A stretch of DNA of 58,514 nucleotides from Vibrio sp. HI00D65 (GTDB taxonomy: Bacteria; Pseudomonadota; Gammaproteobacteria; Enterobacterales; Vibrionaceae): positions 1-58,514 of the forward strand of contig NZ_LWEH01000054.1 in the NCBI RefSeq assembly GCF_001635455.1. Reading direction: 5' to 3'. Made by a program: the position numbers and the translations under genes. Of the stretch, positions 10,341-19,409 are shown in pieces. The notes beneath the pieces were generated by a model. It was not told where the DNA came from, did not search any database, and saw only the letters and a list, made by a program, of their open reading frames with translations. Each line of letters begins with the position of its first letter. The first letter of the stretch is position 1.

Positions 10341-12902
10341 TTAGAACAGCTCTTCTACCGTTTCACCTGGAGAGGTGGAGTAGATGTCATCATTGAATCT
10401 TTCAGCGACGTATTCAGTCGGCTCAGTGCCTTTCACGAAGTATTCGAATATTGACGAGCTATCGGACTTGTTGGTCAGTAAGCCGGTATCACGGTCAATA
10501 CGAACGCGAACGATATTTTCTGGAACCTTTTTGCGTTGCGCTGGAACACCAGCCAGCGCAGTACCCATAAATTCAATCCAAGCGGGTTGTGCTGTTGAGC
10601 CCCCAAACTCACCTCCAGAAACTTGACGTTTTCCAAGATTAGTGTTTGTTGTTGTTCGTCCTAGCTTACGGTTATGATTATCAAAGCCAACCCATACCGT
10701 TGCAACTATCCCCGGGCCATAACCGTTGTACCAAGTATCTTTTGCGTCGTTAGTCGTGCCTGTTTTGCCACCAATATCACGACGCTTCAGTGGTTGAGCA
10801 CGCCAACCCGTACCGTTCCACCCTGTCCCTTTTCTCCAGTCACCGCCGCCCCAGATGTTACTGTACATCATTTCACGAACAAGGAATGCATTCTGCTCAG
10901 AGATAACCTGAGGTGCGTATTGATCTTTAGCATCTACATCTTGCTCGGAAAACTCATCTGCCATTGGATCGGTTGTGATGGTCTGTTTGCAACCTTCTTT
11001 ACAGACGACTTTGGGCGTTGCTTCAAATTCAGTCTCGCCAAATGGTGTATCAACGTGGCTGATGTAGAAAGGTTCCACGTAGTAACCACCGTTAGCGAAT
11101 ACTGAGTAACCTTGCGCTACTTTCATTGGTGTTAAGCTTCCCGCACCAAGTGCAATAGTTTCAGAGCGGGGTACTTCGTCAATATCAAAACCAAATCGAG
11201 TGAGATAGTTGCGTGTTTCATTGAGGCCAACCTCACGTAGTACACGTACCGCCATCACGTTTTTAGAAGTTGCGAGGCCTATACGCAAGCGAGTTGGCCC
11301 AAAGTAAGTTGGTGGTGAGTTCTTTGGCCGCCATGCTGTGCCTTGGCTCTTATCCCATTGGTTGATTGGTGCATCGTTGATAAGGGAAGCTAGCGTTAAA
11401 CCTTTCTCAATTGCTGCTGAGTAAATGAAAGGCTTGATACCAGAACCCACTTGACGAATAGATTGCGTCGCACGGTTGAATTTGTTGTGAACGAAGTTAA
11501 AGCCACCAACCATCGACAGTACAGCACCGTTGTTTGGATTCATTGCCACGAATGCAGTGTTGGCATTCGGCACTTGGCTTAGACGCCAAACTACTGGAGT
11601 GTCAGATTCTGCTGTTACTGACTCTTCAGTTGCTTCTTCAGAGACTTCGTCACCTGTGATCGCCTCATGACGTACCCAAACTTGCTCACCAACGGCAAGA
11701 ATCTCTTTGGCTTGAGAAGGTGCTGGACCTTGGCGATCGTCTGTTAGGAATTTACGCGCCCAGTTCATACCTTGCCATTCGATCGTGCCTTCGCCTTGAT
11801 TCTTAACCCATACTTGAGCGCTTTTCGAATCAACAGCAGTCACAATAGCAGGGACTAGGTCACCATAGGTTGGTTGAGACTTAAGGTGTTTAACGATCTT
11901 GTCGTGGCCCCAAACAGATTGAGCGGTTTGCCATAGTACCTTTTCAGCACCGCGGTAGCCGTGACGCTCATCGTAGTTAAGTAGGTTCTTAATCGCAGCT
12001 TGGTTTGCCGCTTTTTGCAGCTTCGAATCAACGGTTGTGTAGACCTTCATACCTGAGGTATATGCGTCTTCACCGTAGCGTTCAACCATCCAAGCACGGG
12101 CTACTTCTGCCACGTATGGTGCACTCAGTTCGATCTCTGCACCGTGGTACTTTGATACAAGCAGTTCATTGCTTGCTTCATCAAACTCAGCTTGAGTGAT
12201 GTACTTCTCGTCGAGCATACGACGCAATACAACGTTACGACGGTTAGTCGCACGTTCAATAGAGTAGATAGGGTTCATGGTTGATGGTGCTTTCGGCATA
12301 CCAGCCAGAGTCGCGATCTCACTCAGTGTAAGATCTGGAAGATCTTTACCAAAGTAAACGCGTGCTGCTGCGCCAAAACCATACGAACGGTGACCAAGGA
12401 AGATCTTATTAACGTAAAGCTCCATGATCTCCTCTTTGCTCAGCAGTTGCTCAATATGGATCGCAATGAAGATCTCTTTAATCTTACGCATGATCTTTTT
12501 CTCATTAGATAAAAAGAAGTTACGCGCAAGCTGCTGAGTAATGGTACTCGCCCCTTGTTTTGCCGAACCTGACATCGCTACTACGATAGCTGCACGAGTA
12601 ATGCCGATTGGGTCAATACCTGGGTGTTCGTAGAAGCGGCTATCCTCGGTAGCAATTAAAGCCTCAACTAAGTGGCGAGGGATCTCATCATAAGTCACTG
12701 GAATACGACGTTTTTCACCAAATTGGGAGATCAACTTACCGTCTTGGCTGAAGACCTGCATTGGAGTTTGGAGTTCTACGTCGCGCAAAGTGGCAACATC
12801 AGGCAACTCTGGTTTTACGTAGTAATAAAACCCAAAAATTGTACTGACTCCAAGAATCATGCAAATCAATGTAAATATGAATAATCGCTTTATGAACTTC
12901 AC
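10341..12902 (-). CDS. mrcA: Penicillin-binding protein 1A, bifunctional peptidoglycan synthase
   Basis: PBP1A polymerises glycan strands and crosslinks peptides in the periplasm, anchored in the inner membrane. The 853-residue protein has a membrane anchor at about 7-27, a glycosyltransferase domain with the catalytic glutamate Glu86 in TEDSRFYEHPGID, and a transpeptidase domain with SGIK (487-490, nucleophile Ser487), SKN (546-548) and KTGTT (713-717). An OB-like insert of about 330-440 precedes the transpeptidase, as in E. coli PBP1A. It is divergent from pilM, the conserved mrcA/pilMNOPQ arrangement of gammaproteobacteria. Confidence 0.97.
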   Translation of the reverse strand: MKFIKRLFIFTLICMILGVSTIFGFYYYVKPELPDVATLRDVELQTPMQVFSQDGKLISQFGEKRRIPVTYDEIPRHLVEALIATEDSRFYEHPGIDPIGITRAAIVVAMSGSAKQGASTITQQLARNFFLSNEKKIMRKIKEIFIAIHIEQLLSKEEIMELYVNKIFLGHRSYGFGAAARVYFGKDLPDLTLSEIATLAGMPKAPSTMNPIYSIERATNRRNVVLRRMLDEKYITQAEFDEASNELLVSKYHGAEIELSAPYVAEVARAWMVERYGEDAYTSGMKVYTTVDSKLQKAANQAAIKNLLNYDERHGYRGAEKVLWQTAQSVWGHDKIVKHLKSQPTYGDLVPAIVTAVDSKSAQVWVKNQGEGTIEWQGMNWARKFLTDDRQGPAPSQAKEILAVGEQVWVRHEAITGDEVSEEATEESVTAESDTPVVWRLSQVPNANTAFVAMNPNNGAVLSMVGGFNFVHNKFNRATQSIRQVGSGIKPFIYSAAIEKGLTLASLINDAPINQWDKSQGTAWRPKNSPPTYFGPTRLRIGLATSKNVMAVRVLREVGLNETRNYLTRFGFDIDEVPRSETIALGAGSLTPMKVAQGYSVFANGGYYVEPFYISHVDTPFGETEFEATPKVVCKEGCKQTITTDPMADEFSEQDVDAKDQYAPQVISEQNAFLVREMMYSNIWGGGDWRKGTGWNGTGWRAQPLKRRDIGGKTGTTNDAKDTWYNGYGPGIVATVWVGFDNHNRKLGRTTTNTNLGKRQVSGGEFGGSTAQPAWIEFMGTALAGVPAQRKKVPENIVRVRIDRDTGLLTNKSDSSSIFEYFVKGTEPTEYVAERFNDDIYSTSPGETVEELF

Positions 12903-13052
12903 CGGATAATCCCTGATTAGTTAAGGCTGATAAGCAGCAAACCCTTGTACTCTAGGCTAAAAAATAGCTTTCGTTTATTAACGCTTATTTAACTAATAAT
13001 CACAACCCCTAGATAATCAACGAAATGCTTGGCACTTCAGGAGCTAGGTCAC

Positions 13053-14078
13053 ATGGGTTCATCATTAATTACAGGTATAGATATAAATCACCACAGCATC
13101 AAAGCTGTGGTGCTAAAACCCGTGGGGGAATTGTATGCCCTAGTGGGATACAAAGAGCTGCCGATTTCGGACGACATTTTTACAGCTAACCATACTTTGG
13201 AGTATCAGAAAACTGTTAAGAAACTCAAAGAACTTAGGAAAGGGCTGCCTTTCGGCTGTCGTAATGTCGCCATTTCGGTACCTGATAACACGGTGATCAG
13301 CAAGGTATTGCAAATTGAGACTGAACTCGAAGACAGAGAGAAAGAGTTTTCGATTTATCAAACCTTCGCCCATCAATCTCCTTTTCCCATCGAGGAGCTG
13401 AGTTTAGATTTTGTGAAGCTGGAAGACAAACGATTTGGTAAAGGTTCGACGAGCCGTTATCAGGTTTATGCTACTCGTAAAGAAGTGGTCGATAGCCGAA
13501 CAGAGGCATTAATTAAGGCTGGCTTTAAACCTCTTGTCGTTGATACGCAGGCGCATGGTTTGCTTCATGTGTGGCAGCTTGCTTCACGCTTGTACCCAGA
13601 GAAAAGCAATTGGCTGTTGGTGGACATTGGCGTTGATCAAACCTCGCTGGGCATCATTCCTCAGGGAGCTTCCCCTTTCTATAAAGACATCGCCTTTGGT
13701 ACGCAAGACCTTTGCAATATCGAAAACCCCAATGATATCAAGGCTGAGTTTGGCAGTGCTCAGGACACTCATCAATTTATCGTTAACTTGATTGAAAAGC
13801 TCAAACGTCAGTTGCAGCTCTATTCTTCGATGAATGCTCACCAACCTATCTCTGGTATTTGGTTAATGGGCGAGGGCGCCAGTACGCCAATGGTGACCGA
13901 CGAGCTCGAACGCCATTTTCAGCTGAGCTGTGAATCATTGAATCCTTTATTCCTGTTTGAGAATCAAGTCGCGAGGAAGTGCCGCCTGCAAATGGATTGG
14001 CAACATTTTGGTATTGCTGCGGGTATGGCGATGAGCGGACTTAAATGGCAGGGAGAGAAGCATGTTGCATCAAATTAA
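13053..14078 (+). CDS. pilM: Type IV pilus assembly protein PilM
   Basis: PilM is an actin-like ATPase in the cytoplasm that binds the N-terminal tail of PilN and couples the inner-membrane alignment complex to the pilus motors. I chose the ATG at 13053 because AGGAG lies 9 nt upstream and the protein then begins MGSSLITGIDINHHSIK, giving 341 residues; a TTG at 13029 would extend it by 8. The phosphate-binding strands GIDINHHSIKAV and LVDIGVDQTSLGI are visible. It is the first of five genes with overlapping ends. In Vibrio the set serves DNA-uptake pili and other type IV pili. Confidence 0.96.
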   Translation: MGSSLITGIDINHHSIKAVVLKPVGELYALVGYKELPISDDIFTANHTLEYQKTVKKLKELRKGLPFGCRNVAISVPDNTVISKVLQIETELEDREKEFSIYQTFAHQSPFPIEELSLDFVKLEDKRFGKGSTSRYQVYATRKEVVDSRTEALIKAGFKPLVVDTQAHGLLHVWQLASRLYPEKSNWLLVDIGVDQTSLGIIPQGASPFYKDIAFGTQDLCNIENPNDIKAEFGSAQDTHQFIVNLIEKLKRQLQLYSSMNAHQPISGIWLMGEGASTPMVTDELERHFQLSCESLNPLFLFENQVARKCRLQMDWQHFGIAAGMAMSGLKWQGEKHVASN

Positions 14079-14661
14079 CCTACTACCTTGGCGAGATGAG
14101 ATTCGTGCTCAACACCGAAAGCGTTTTATCCATTTAGTTATCCTTGGCGTGATTGTGGTTGGGGCTGGGCAATGTGCAGTCGGAAACTATTTCCATGATC
14201 AACAGGCTAAACAACAAGCTCGTCTTAATTATCTCAACCAATACATTGCAGGGCTTGACCGACAGATTCAGTCATTAAAAGTCGCGGAGCAAGAGCACAA
14301 AGCCATTTTGACTCGACTTGATGTCGTGGAATCTTTGCAGCTCGGTCGCAATAAAACCACCGACTTTATGAACTTGATGCTGGAGCTGATTCCTGAGGGC
14401 GTTTATGTCGACAAGATAAAGATGAACGGCCAAGAGATTGAAATGGCCGGCATCAGTGACAGTACTGCTCGTCTTGCCACCATGCTGGATAACTTAGAAC
14501 GCTCTGAATCCCTGAAAAGGGTCGAAATGCACTCTATTGTGCATAACCGTAAGCGCTTCAATAAAGCATTTCAGACCTTCAAGGTTTCTTTCGTGTTCAG
14601 CCCTGTGTCATTAGAGAGCACAACTGCATATCGAAAGGCTAAGGGGGCTAACCATGGCTAG
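14062..14661 (+). CDS. pilN: Type IV pilus inner membrane protein PilN
   Basis: PilN is a bitopic membrane protein of the alignment complex. The 199-residue chain starts with the INLLPWR motif (5-11), which docks into PilM, followed by a membrane helix at about 22-42, a coiled-coil region at about 48-85, and a ferredoxin-like periplasmic domain. The ATG overlaps the end of pilM by 17 nt, which points to translational coupling. It pairs with PilO. Confidence 0.96.
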   Translation: MLHQINLLPWRDEIRAQHRKRFIHLVILGVIVVGAGQCAVGNYFHDQQAKQQARLNYLNQYIAGLDRQIQSLKVAEQEHKAILTRLDVVESLQLGRNKTTDFMNLMLELIPEGVYVDKIKMNGQEIEMAGISDSTARLATMLDNLERSESLKRVEMHSIVHNRKRFNKAFQTFKVSFVFSPVSLESTTAYRKAKGANHG

Positions 14662-15265
14662 CTTTCAAAACATGATGAGCCTGCAAGAGCTTGATATCGA
14701 TGAGATCACCGAGTGGCCACTGTTGCCTCAGTTATTGGTGATTCTATTGCTGGTGGCGCTCATTCAAGGGCTGGGAACCTGGTTCTATATTCTGCCCTTG
14801 GATGATGAGCTACAACAAATGAAGCAGCAAGAGCAGACCTTGAAAGCAACACTGCGTATCAAAGCCAATAAGGTTGCTGCTTTACCTAAGCTTCAAGATC
14901 AACTGGATGAACTAACCAGTCGCTACGATTACCTGTTAGAACAGCTGCCTGTGCAAAAGGAGTTGGCGAGCATGTTGGCATCAGTCAATGAGCTTGGCTT
15001 AGATAACTCACTCACCTTTACCCGAATCGACTGGGGTGAAAAACAAAATAAAGCCTTCTTATACCGCTTACCTCTTAATATCGAGCTGACTGGCTATTAC
15101 CACGAGATAGGTGACTTCTCTGCAGCTATCGCCAAGCTCCCGCGAATCATCAGCTTTGATGATGTGAGTTGGCAGAGAGTGAGCCAAGAAAGCAGCACAC
15201 TTCACTTTAGAGTTCGAGCTTATACCTACCAGTTTAAGTCGGAGGTCAACGATGAGGCTCAATAG
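14654..15265 (+). CDS. pilO: Type IV pilus inner membrane protein PilO
   Basis: PilO forms heterodimers with PilN in the inner membrane and contacts the lipoprotein PilP. The 203-residue protein has a cytoplasmic N terminus, a membrane helix at about 24-46, a coiled coil (about 50-95), and a periplasmic ferredoxin-like domain. The start overlaps the pilN end by 8 nt, preceded by AAGGGGG. Length and layout are normal. Confidence 0.95.
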   Translation: MASFQNMMSLQELDIDEITEWPLLPQLLVILLLVALIQGLGTWFYILPLDDELQQMKQQEQTLKATLRIKANKVAALPKLQDQLDELTSRYDYLLEQLPVQKELASMLASVNELGLDNSLTFTRIDWGEKQNKAFLYRLPLNIELTGYYHEIGDFSAAIAKLPRIISFDDVSWQRVSQESSTLHFRVRAYTYQFKSEVNDEAQ

Positions 15266-15770
15266 CGTGCTCTATTCAACTTTATTACTGCTGATGTTGT
15301 CAGGCTGCAAAGCCAATCAAGACTCATTAGAAGATTTTGTGGTGCAGGTTGAGCTCAAAGCGAAAAAAGAGGTTGAGCAGCTTGTTCCTGCGACTGAGTT
15401 CTCAGCCGCAACCTACCAACGACGCGCTTTTCGTCCTCCCTTTGAACTACCCAAAGAAGCGATCGTGCAAAACCAGCCCTTGGTGAAGAAAGATTGCTGG
15501 CAACCCAGCGCTCGTGCTCGCAGTGGCAAGTTGGAGAAATACCCACTGAGTAAATTGCGCTTGAAAGGTGTGATGGGCAGTGGAAAGAGTGTATTTGGGC
15601 TTGTACAAACGCCTAAGGGCAATGTCGTCAATGTGAAAAAAGGCCAGTTTATCGGTTTAAACAACGGTCGAGTTACTAAGGTGACGAGCCAGTACGTTCT
15701 GATTAATGAAACTCTTCCAGATGGTTTAGGTTGTTGGCATAAGCGCAACATTAGGCTGGCTCTGAAATAA
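15252..15770 (+). CDS. pilP: Type IV pilus lipoprotein PilP
   Basis: PilP links the PilNO dimers to the PilQ secretin across the periplasm. The 172-residue precursor has a lipoprotein signal with lipobox LSGC and acylated Cys19, a flexible linker to about residue 90, and a C-terminal beta domain (about 95-172) with the pattern KGVMGSGKSVFGLVQ. The start overlaps the pilO end by 14 nt, and pilQ begins 35 nt after the stop. Confidence 0.95.
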   Translation: MRLNSVLYSTLLLLMLSGCKANQDSLEDFVVQVELKAKKEVEQLVPATEFSAATYQRRAFRPPFELPKEAIVQNQPLVKKDCWQPSARARSGKLEKYPLSKLRLKGVMGSGKSVFGLVQTPKGNVVNVKKGQFIGLNNGRVTKVTSQYVLINETLPDGLGCWHKRNIRLALK

Positions 15771-15805
15771 ACCAATGTCACATGATGTGAATATGAGATG
15801 TAAAT

Positions 15806-17521
15806 ATGAATAAAGGAATAAGTGGATTAGTGAGCAAAGTTCTACAAGGTTTTGCTGTGTCTATGATGTTGGTTTTTAGCGTATTTGGTTACGCAGAGAG
15901 CTCGCCTAATAAATTAGAGAACATTGATTTTAGAGTGAACAAGGATAAAGACGCTGTCATTATCATTGAGCTAGCAACCAGCAGCGCGGTCGTCGATGTT
16001 CAGCGAGCACAAGAAGGCTTGAGCATCGAACTTATCAATACAGAAGTAGATGATGACAAACTCTACCTTTTGGACGTCAAAGACTTCGCGACTCTGGTTG
16101 AGGGTATTGAAGTATACAAAGAGACGCCAAGCACTCGGTTATTGGCAACTATTAACAGTGACTATCAATACGAATATGACCTCAAGGGGCGCTTTATCGA
16201 GGTGGTGATCAGTAAGCCTACAATTGAAGAAGTTGCTACGGAGAAAAGCGTACTTGAGAAAGAGGGTAAGCTGATATCGATTAACTTCCAAGATATCCCA
16301 GTTCGAAATGTCCTTCAGTTGATTGCTGACTTCAATGAGTTCAACTTGGTGGTATCAGACTCGGTTACGGGTAACCTGACGCTACGTTTGGATGGTGTTC
16401 CTTGGCAGAAAGTTCTTGATATTATCTTGCAAGTTAAGGGTTTGGATAAGCGCGTCGACGGCAACGTTATCTTGGTCGCACCCAAAGCTGAACTGGACCT
16501 TAGAGAACAGCAAGCGCTCGAAAAATCTCGCCTAGAAAAAGAGCTTGGAGAACTTAAATCAGAAATCATCAAGATTAACTTTGCCAAAGCTACAGATATA
16601 GCTGACATGATTGGTGGTGAAGGGGCGGTGAGTATGCTGTCTGATCGCGGCTCGATTACCATAGATGAACGTACGAACTCTTTGCTGATTCGTGAGTTGG
16701 AAGAGAACATTGCGGTGATACGCGGCATTATTGAGTCGTTAGATATCCCGGTGAAGCAAGTACAGATAGAGGCGCGCATAGTTACCGTCACCGAAGGTAA
16801 CCTTGATGAACTCGGTGTGCGTTGGGGCGTTTCATCGACCAACGGAAGCTTCACTGTTGGTGGTTCAATTGAAGGCAACCACCCACCAGCCATTACACCT
16901 TATGACGATGGTGGTAGCAGCGTGATAGATGATTACCTTAATGTGAATTTGGCGGCGACATCGCCAAATGCCTCTAGTATTGCGTTTCAGGTGGCCAAGC
17001 TAGGCTCAGATACGCTGCTCGATCTTGAGTTATCTGCATTGCAGCAAGAGTCTAAGGCGGAGATCATCTCTAGCCCACGTTTAATCACCACCAACAAAAA
17101 GCCGGCTTACATTGAGCAAGGTACTGAAATTCCTTACTTAGAGTCCTCTTCGAGTGGTGCAACGTCCGTCGCATTTAAGAAAGCTGTGTTGAGTTTGAAA
17201 GTTACCCCTCAAATCACACCAGACAATCGCTTGGTTCTGGATTTGAGTGTGACTCAAGATAGGCCTGGGCAAGTAGTGAAAACTGGAACGGGGGAAGCTG
17301 TCGCGATAGATACCCAAAGAATAGGTACGCAAGTGCTTGTTAATAATGGTGAAACCGTTGTTCTTGGTGGAATATTTCAACACAGTGTCAGTAGTACAGT
17401 CGATAAAGTTCCTCTGTTGGGAGACCTTCCTTTATTGGGTGCATTGTTCCGTCGCAGCTACGAAAATGTGGGTAAAAGTGAACTGCTTATCTTTGTTACA
17501 CCTAAAGTTGTGATTCAGTAA
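15806..17521 (+). CDS. pilQ: Type IV pilus secretin PilQ
   Basis: PilQ forms the outer-membrane pore through which the pilus passes. The 571-residue precursor has a signal peptide (about 1-30, cleavage after GYA), one AMIN domain (about 35-130), a secretin N0/STN domain (about 160-235), a short-domain repeat (about 250-315) and the secretin core to the end, with VPLLGDLPLLGALF near the C terminus. It is shorter than Pseudomonas PilQ, which has two AMIN domains, as usual for Vibrio. It is the last gene of the pil operon; a structured interval separates it from aroK. Confidence 0.96.
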   Translation: MNKGISGLVSKVLQGFAVSMMLVFSVFGYAESSPNKLENIDFRVNKDKDAVIIIELATSSAVVDVQRAQEGLSIELINTEVDDDKLYLLDVKDFATLVEGIEVYKETPSTRLLATINSDYQYEYDLKGRFIEVVISKPTIEEVATEKSVLEKEGKLISINFQDIPVRNVLQLIADFNEFNLVVSDSVTGNLTLRLDGVPWQKVLDIILQVKGLDKRVDGNVILVAPKAELDLREQQALEKSRLEKELGELKSEIIKINFAKATDIADMIGGEGAVSMLSDRGSITIDERTNSLLIRELEENIAVIRGIIESLDIPVKQVQIEARIVTVTEGNLDELGVRWGVSSTNGSFTVGGSIEGNHPPAITPYDDGGSSVIDDYLNVNLAATSPNASSIAFQVAKLGSDTLLDLELSALQQESKAEIISSPRLITTNKKPAYIEQGTEIPYLESSSSGATSVAFKKAVLSLKVTPQITPDNRLVLDLSVTQDRPGQVVKTGTGEAVAIDTQRIGTQVLVNNGETVVLGGIFQHSVSSTVDKVPLLGDLPLLGALFRRSYENVGKSELLIFVTPKVVIQ

Positions 17522-17552
17522 CGTACAATTAGATTAAAAATAAAGTTGCATT

Positions 17553-17617
17553 AGTGGCACCTAACCTTGATAATTTCGGGTCTTATCACGAATTATCTGT
17601 GAGGAATCGGTGCCACG
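17553..17617 (+). other. Extended imperfect hairpin between pilQ and aroK
   Basis: GTGGCACC (17554-17561) pairs with GGTGCCAC (17609-17616), and inside it GATAATTTCG (17569-17578) pairs with CGAATTATC (17589-17597), giving one long two-part stem. GGGCCTTTTAATTT follows, so it may act as a weak terminator for pil or as part of the aroK leader. A smaller palindrome, CAGTAC-TT-GTACTG, lies at 17631-17644. Confidence 0.6.
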
Positions 17618-17697
17618 GGCCTTTTAATTTCAGTACTTGTACTGACCTACCTTGTGGCGATGTCATTGAATTAACGTTGTAAATTACTGCTAAAAAC

Positions 17698-18216
17698 ATG
17701 GCTGAGAAACGCAATATTTTTCTTGTTGGCCCAATGGGCGCCGGCAAAAGTACAATTGGTAGACACCTAGCTTCCCAACTTCATATGGAGTTTCTAGACT
17801 CTGACACTGTGATTGAAGAGCGCACTGGCGCAGACATCGCATGGGTTTTTGATGTTGAGGGCGAAGAAGGTTTCCGTAAGCGCGAAGAATCTGTAATTAA
17901 CGATCTGACTGAAGAGCAAGGTATTGTTCTAGCGACAGGTGGTGGTTCAGTGATGAGCAAAGAAAACCGTAACCGTCTATCTGCACGAGGCATTGTTGTA
18001 TACCTAGAGACAACAATTGAAAAGCAACTTGCTCGCACAAATCGCGACAAGAAACGCCCTCTACTTCAAACAGACAACCCGCGTGATGTGCTAGAAGATC
18101 TAGCTATATCTCGCAATGCACTATACGAAGAAGTGGCGGACTACACAGTTCGTACTGACGACCAAAGTGCAAAAGTGGTAGCCAACCAGATCGTAAAAAT
18201 GCTAGAAGAACGTTAA
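17698..18216 (+). CDS. aroK: Shikimate kinase AroK
   Basis: AroK phosphorylates shikimate at the 3-hydroxyl in the common aromatic pathway. The 172 residues are the standard length. The P-loop GPMGAGKST is at 11-19, with the shikimate-binding region at [16 protein letters not shown] and GGGS further on. No strong Shine-Dalgarno is seen ahead of the ATG at 17698, but the start agrees with the family. aroB follows after 25 bp; the order aroK-aroB-damX-dam-rpe-gph-trpS is the conserved gammaproteobacterial superoperon. Confidence 0.97.
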   Translation: MAEKRNIFLVGPMGAGKSTIGRHLASQLHMEFLDSDTVIEERTGADIAWVFDVEGEEGFRKREESVINDLTEEQGIVLATGGGSVMSKENRNRLSARGIVVYLETTIEKQLARTNRDKKRPLLQTDNPRDVLEDLAISRNALYEEVADYTVRTDDQSAKVVANQIVKMLEER

Positions 18217-18241
18217 GTTCATTTTTTCGGAGAGCAAACCC

Positions 18242-19330
18242 ATGGAACGGATTACGGTCAATCTAGCTGAGCGTAGCTACCCTATCTCTATTGGTGCCGG
18301 GTTATTTGACGACCCGGCGTACCTTTCTTTTTTATCAGGCAAGCAGAAAGTCGTTGTTATCAGTAATGTGACAGTATCGCCTCTTTATGCTGATAAAATT
18401 CTATCTTTACTGGATCAAGTTGGCTGTCAGGCATCTCTTCTAGAGTTACCTGATGGTGAGCAATACAAAACGCTTGAAACGTTCAATTCAGTGATGAGCT
18501 ACATGCTTGAAGGAAATTACAGCCGCGATGTGGTGGTGATTGCTTTAGGTGGTGGTGTTATCGGTGATTTGGTCGGCTTTGCTGCATCTTGTTACCAGCG
18601 TGGTATTGATTTCATTCAAATCCCGACAACGCTTCTTTCTCAAGTGGACTCTTCTGTTGGTGGTAAAACCGCAGTAAACCATCCTCTTGGTAAGAACATG
18701 ATCGGTGCATTCTACCAACCAAAATCTGTGATCATCGATACCAACTGTTTATCAACGCTTCCTGAGCGTGAGTTTGCAGCGGGCATTGCTGAAGTCATCA
18801 AATACGGCATCATTTACGATGAAGCCTTCTTTGATTGGTTGGAGCAGAATCTAGAGAAACTTTATCAACTTGATGAAAAAGCACTGATTACTGCAATTGC
18901 TCGTTGTTGTGCAATTAAGGCTGAAGTGGTTGCTCTAGATGAAAAAGAGTCAGGAATCAGAGCGTTATTGAACCTAGGTCATACATTTGGTCATGCGATC
19001 GAAGCAGAACTAGGCTATGGTAATTGGCTACATGGTGAAGCTGTGTCTTCGGGTACTGTAATGGCAGCAAAAACTGCTCAGTTACAGGGACTGATCACTC
19101 AGCAGCAGCTTGAGCGAATTATTTCTATACTCAAGAATGCGAAACTGCCAGTCCATACGCCAGAAAGCATGTCTTTTGAAGACTTTATGACGCACATGAT
19201 GCGTGATAAGAAAGTGCTGTCTGGTCAATTACGTCTGGTATTGCCAACAAGTATTGGTACTGCTGAAGTGGTTGCTGATGTGCCTCAGGACATCATTAAA
19301 CAAGCGATTGATTTCTGCCGTACTCTTTAA
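18242..19330 (+). CDS. aroB: 3-dehydroquinate synthase AroB
   Basis: AroB converts DAHP to 3-dehydroquinate with catalytic NAD and a metal ion, the second step to chorismate. The protein has 362 residues, with the NAD-binding GGGVIGDL at 103-110, and metal-ligand histidines visible in [11 protein letters not shown] and WLHGEAV. CGGAG precedes the ATG. It is downstream of aroK in the same unit, and a short hairpin lies between it and damX. Confidence 0.97.
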   Translation: MERITVNLAERSYPISIGAGLFDDPAYLSFLSGKQKVVVISNVTVSPLYADKILSLLDQVGCQASLLELPDGEQYKTLETFNSVMSYMLEGNYSRDVVVIALGGGVIGDLVGFAASCYQRGIDFIQIPTTLLSQVDSSVGGKTAVNHPLGKNMIGAFYQPKSVIIDTNCLSTLPEREFAAGIAEVIKYGIIYDEAFFDWLEQNLEKLYQLDEKALITAIARCCAIKAEVVALDEKESGIRALLNLGHTFGHAIEAELGYGNWLHGEAVSSGTVMAAKTAQLQGLITQQQLERIISILKNAKLPVHTPESMSFEDFMTHMMRDKKVLSGQLRLVLPTSIGTAEVVADVPQDIIKQAIDFCRTL

Positions 19331-19343
19331 ATTTGGTTGTGAG

Positions 19344-19368
19344 GTTGCCTAGTTAAATTCTAGGCAAC
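19344..19368 (+). other. Hairpin between aroB and damX
   Basis: GTTGCCTAG (19344-19352) pairs perfectly with CTAGGCAAC (19360-19368) over a 7-nt loop. No T run follows, so it is more likely an mRNA-processing or stability element than a full terminator. Confidence 0.55.
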
Positions 19369-19409
19369 TGAAGCGTTTTACTGATCGATCTAATCAGTAG
19401 GGATCCGCG

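Noticed and set aside
10674..11105. A 143-residue open frame on the plus strand inside mrcA
   Set aside because: Antisense shadow of the PBP1A transpeptidase domain.
16315..16893. A 192-residue open frame on the minus strand inside pilQ
   Set aside because: Ser/Thr-rich antisense translation of a clear secretin gene; no start signal or family likeness.
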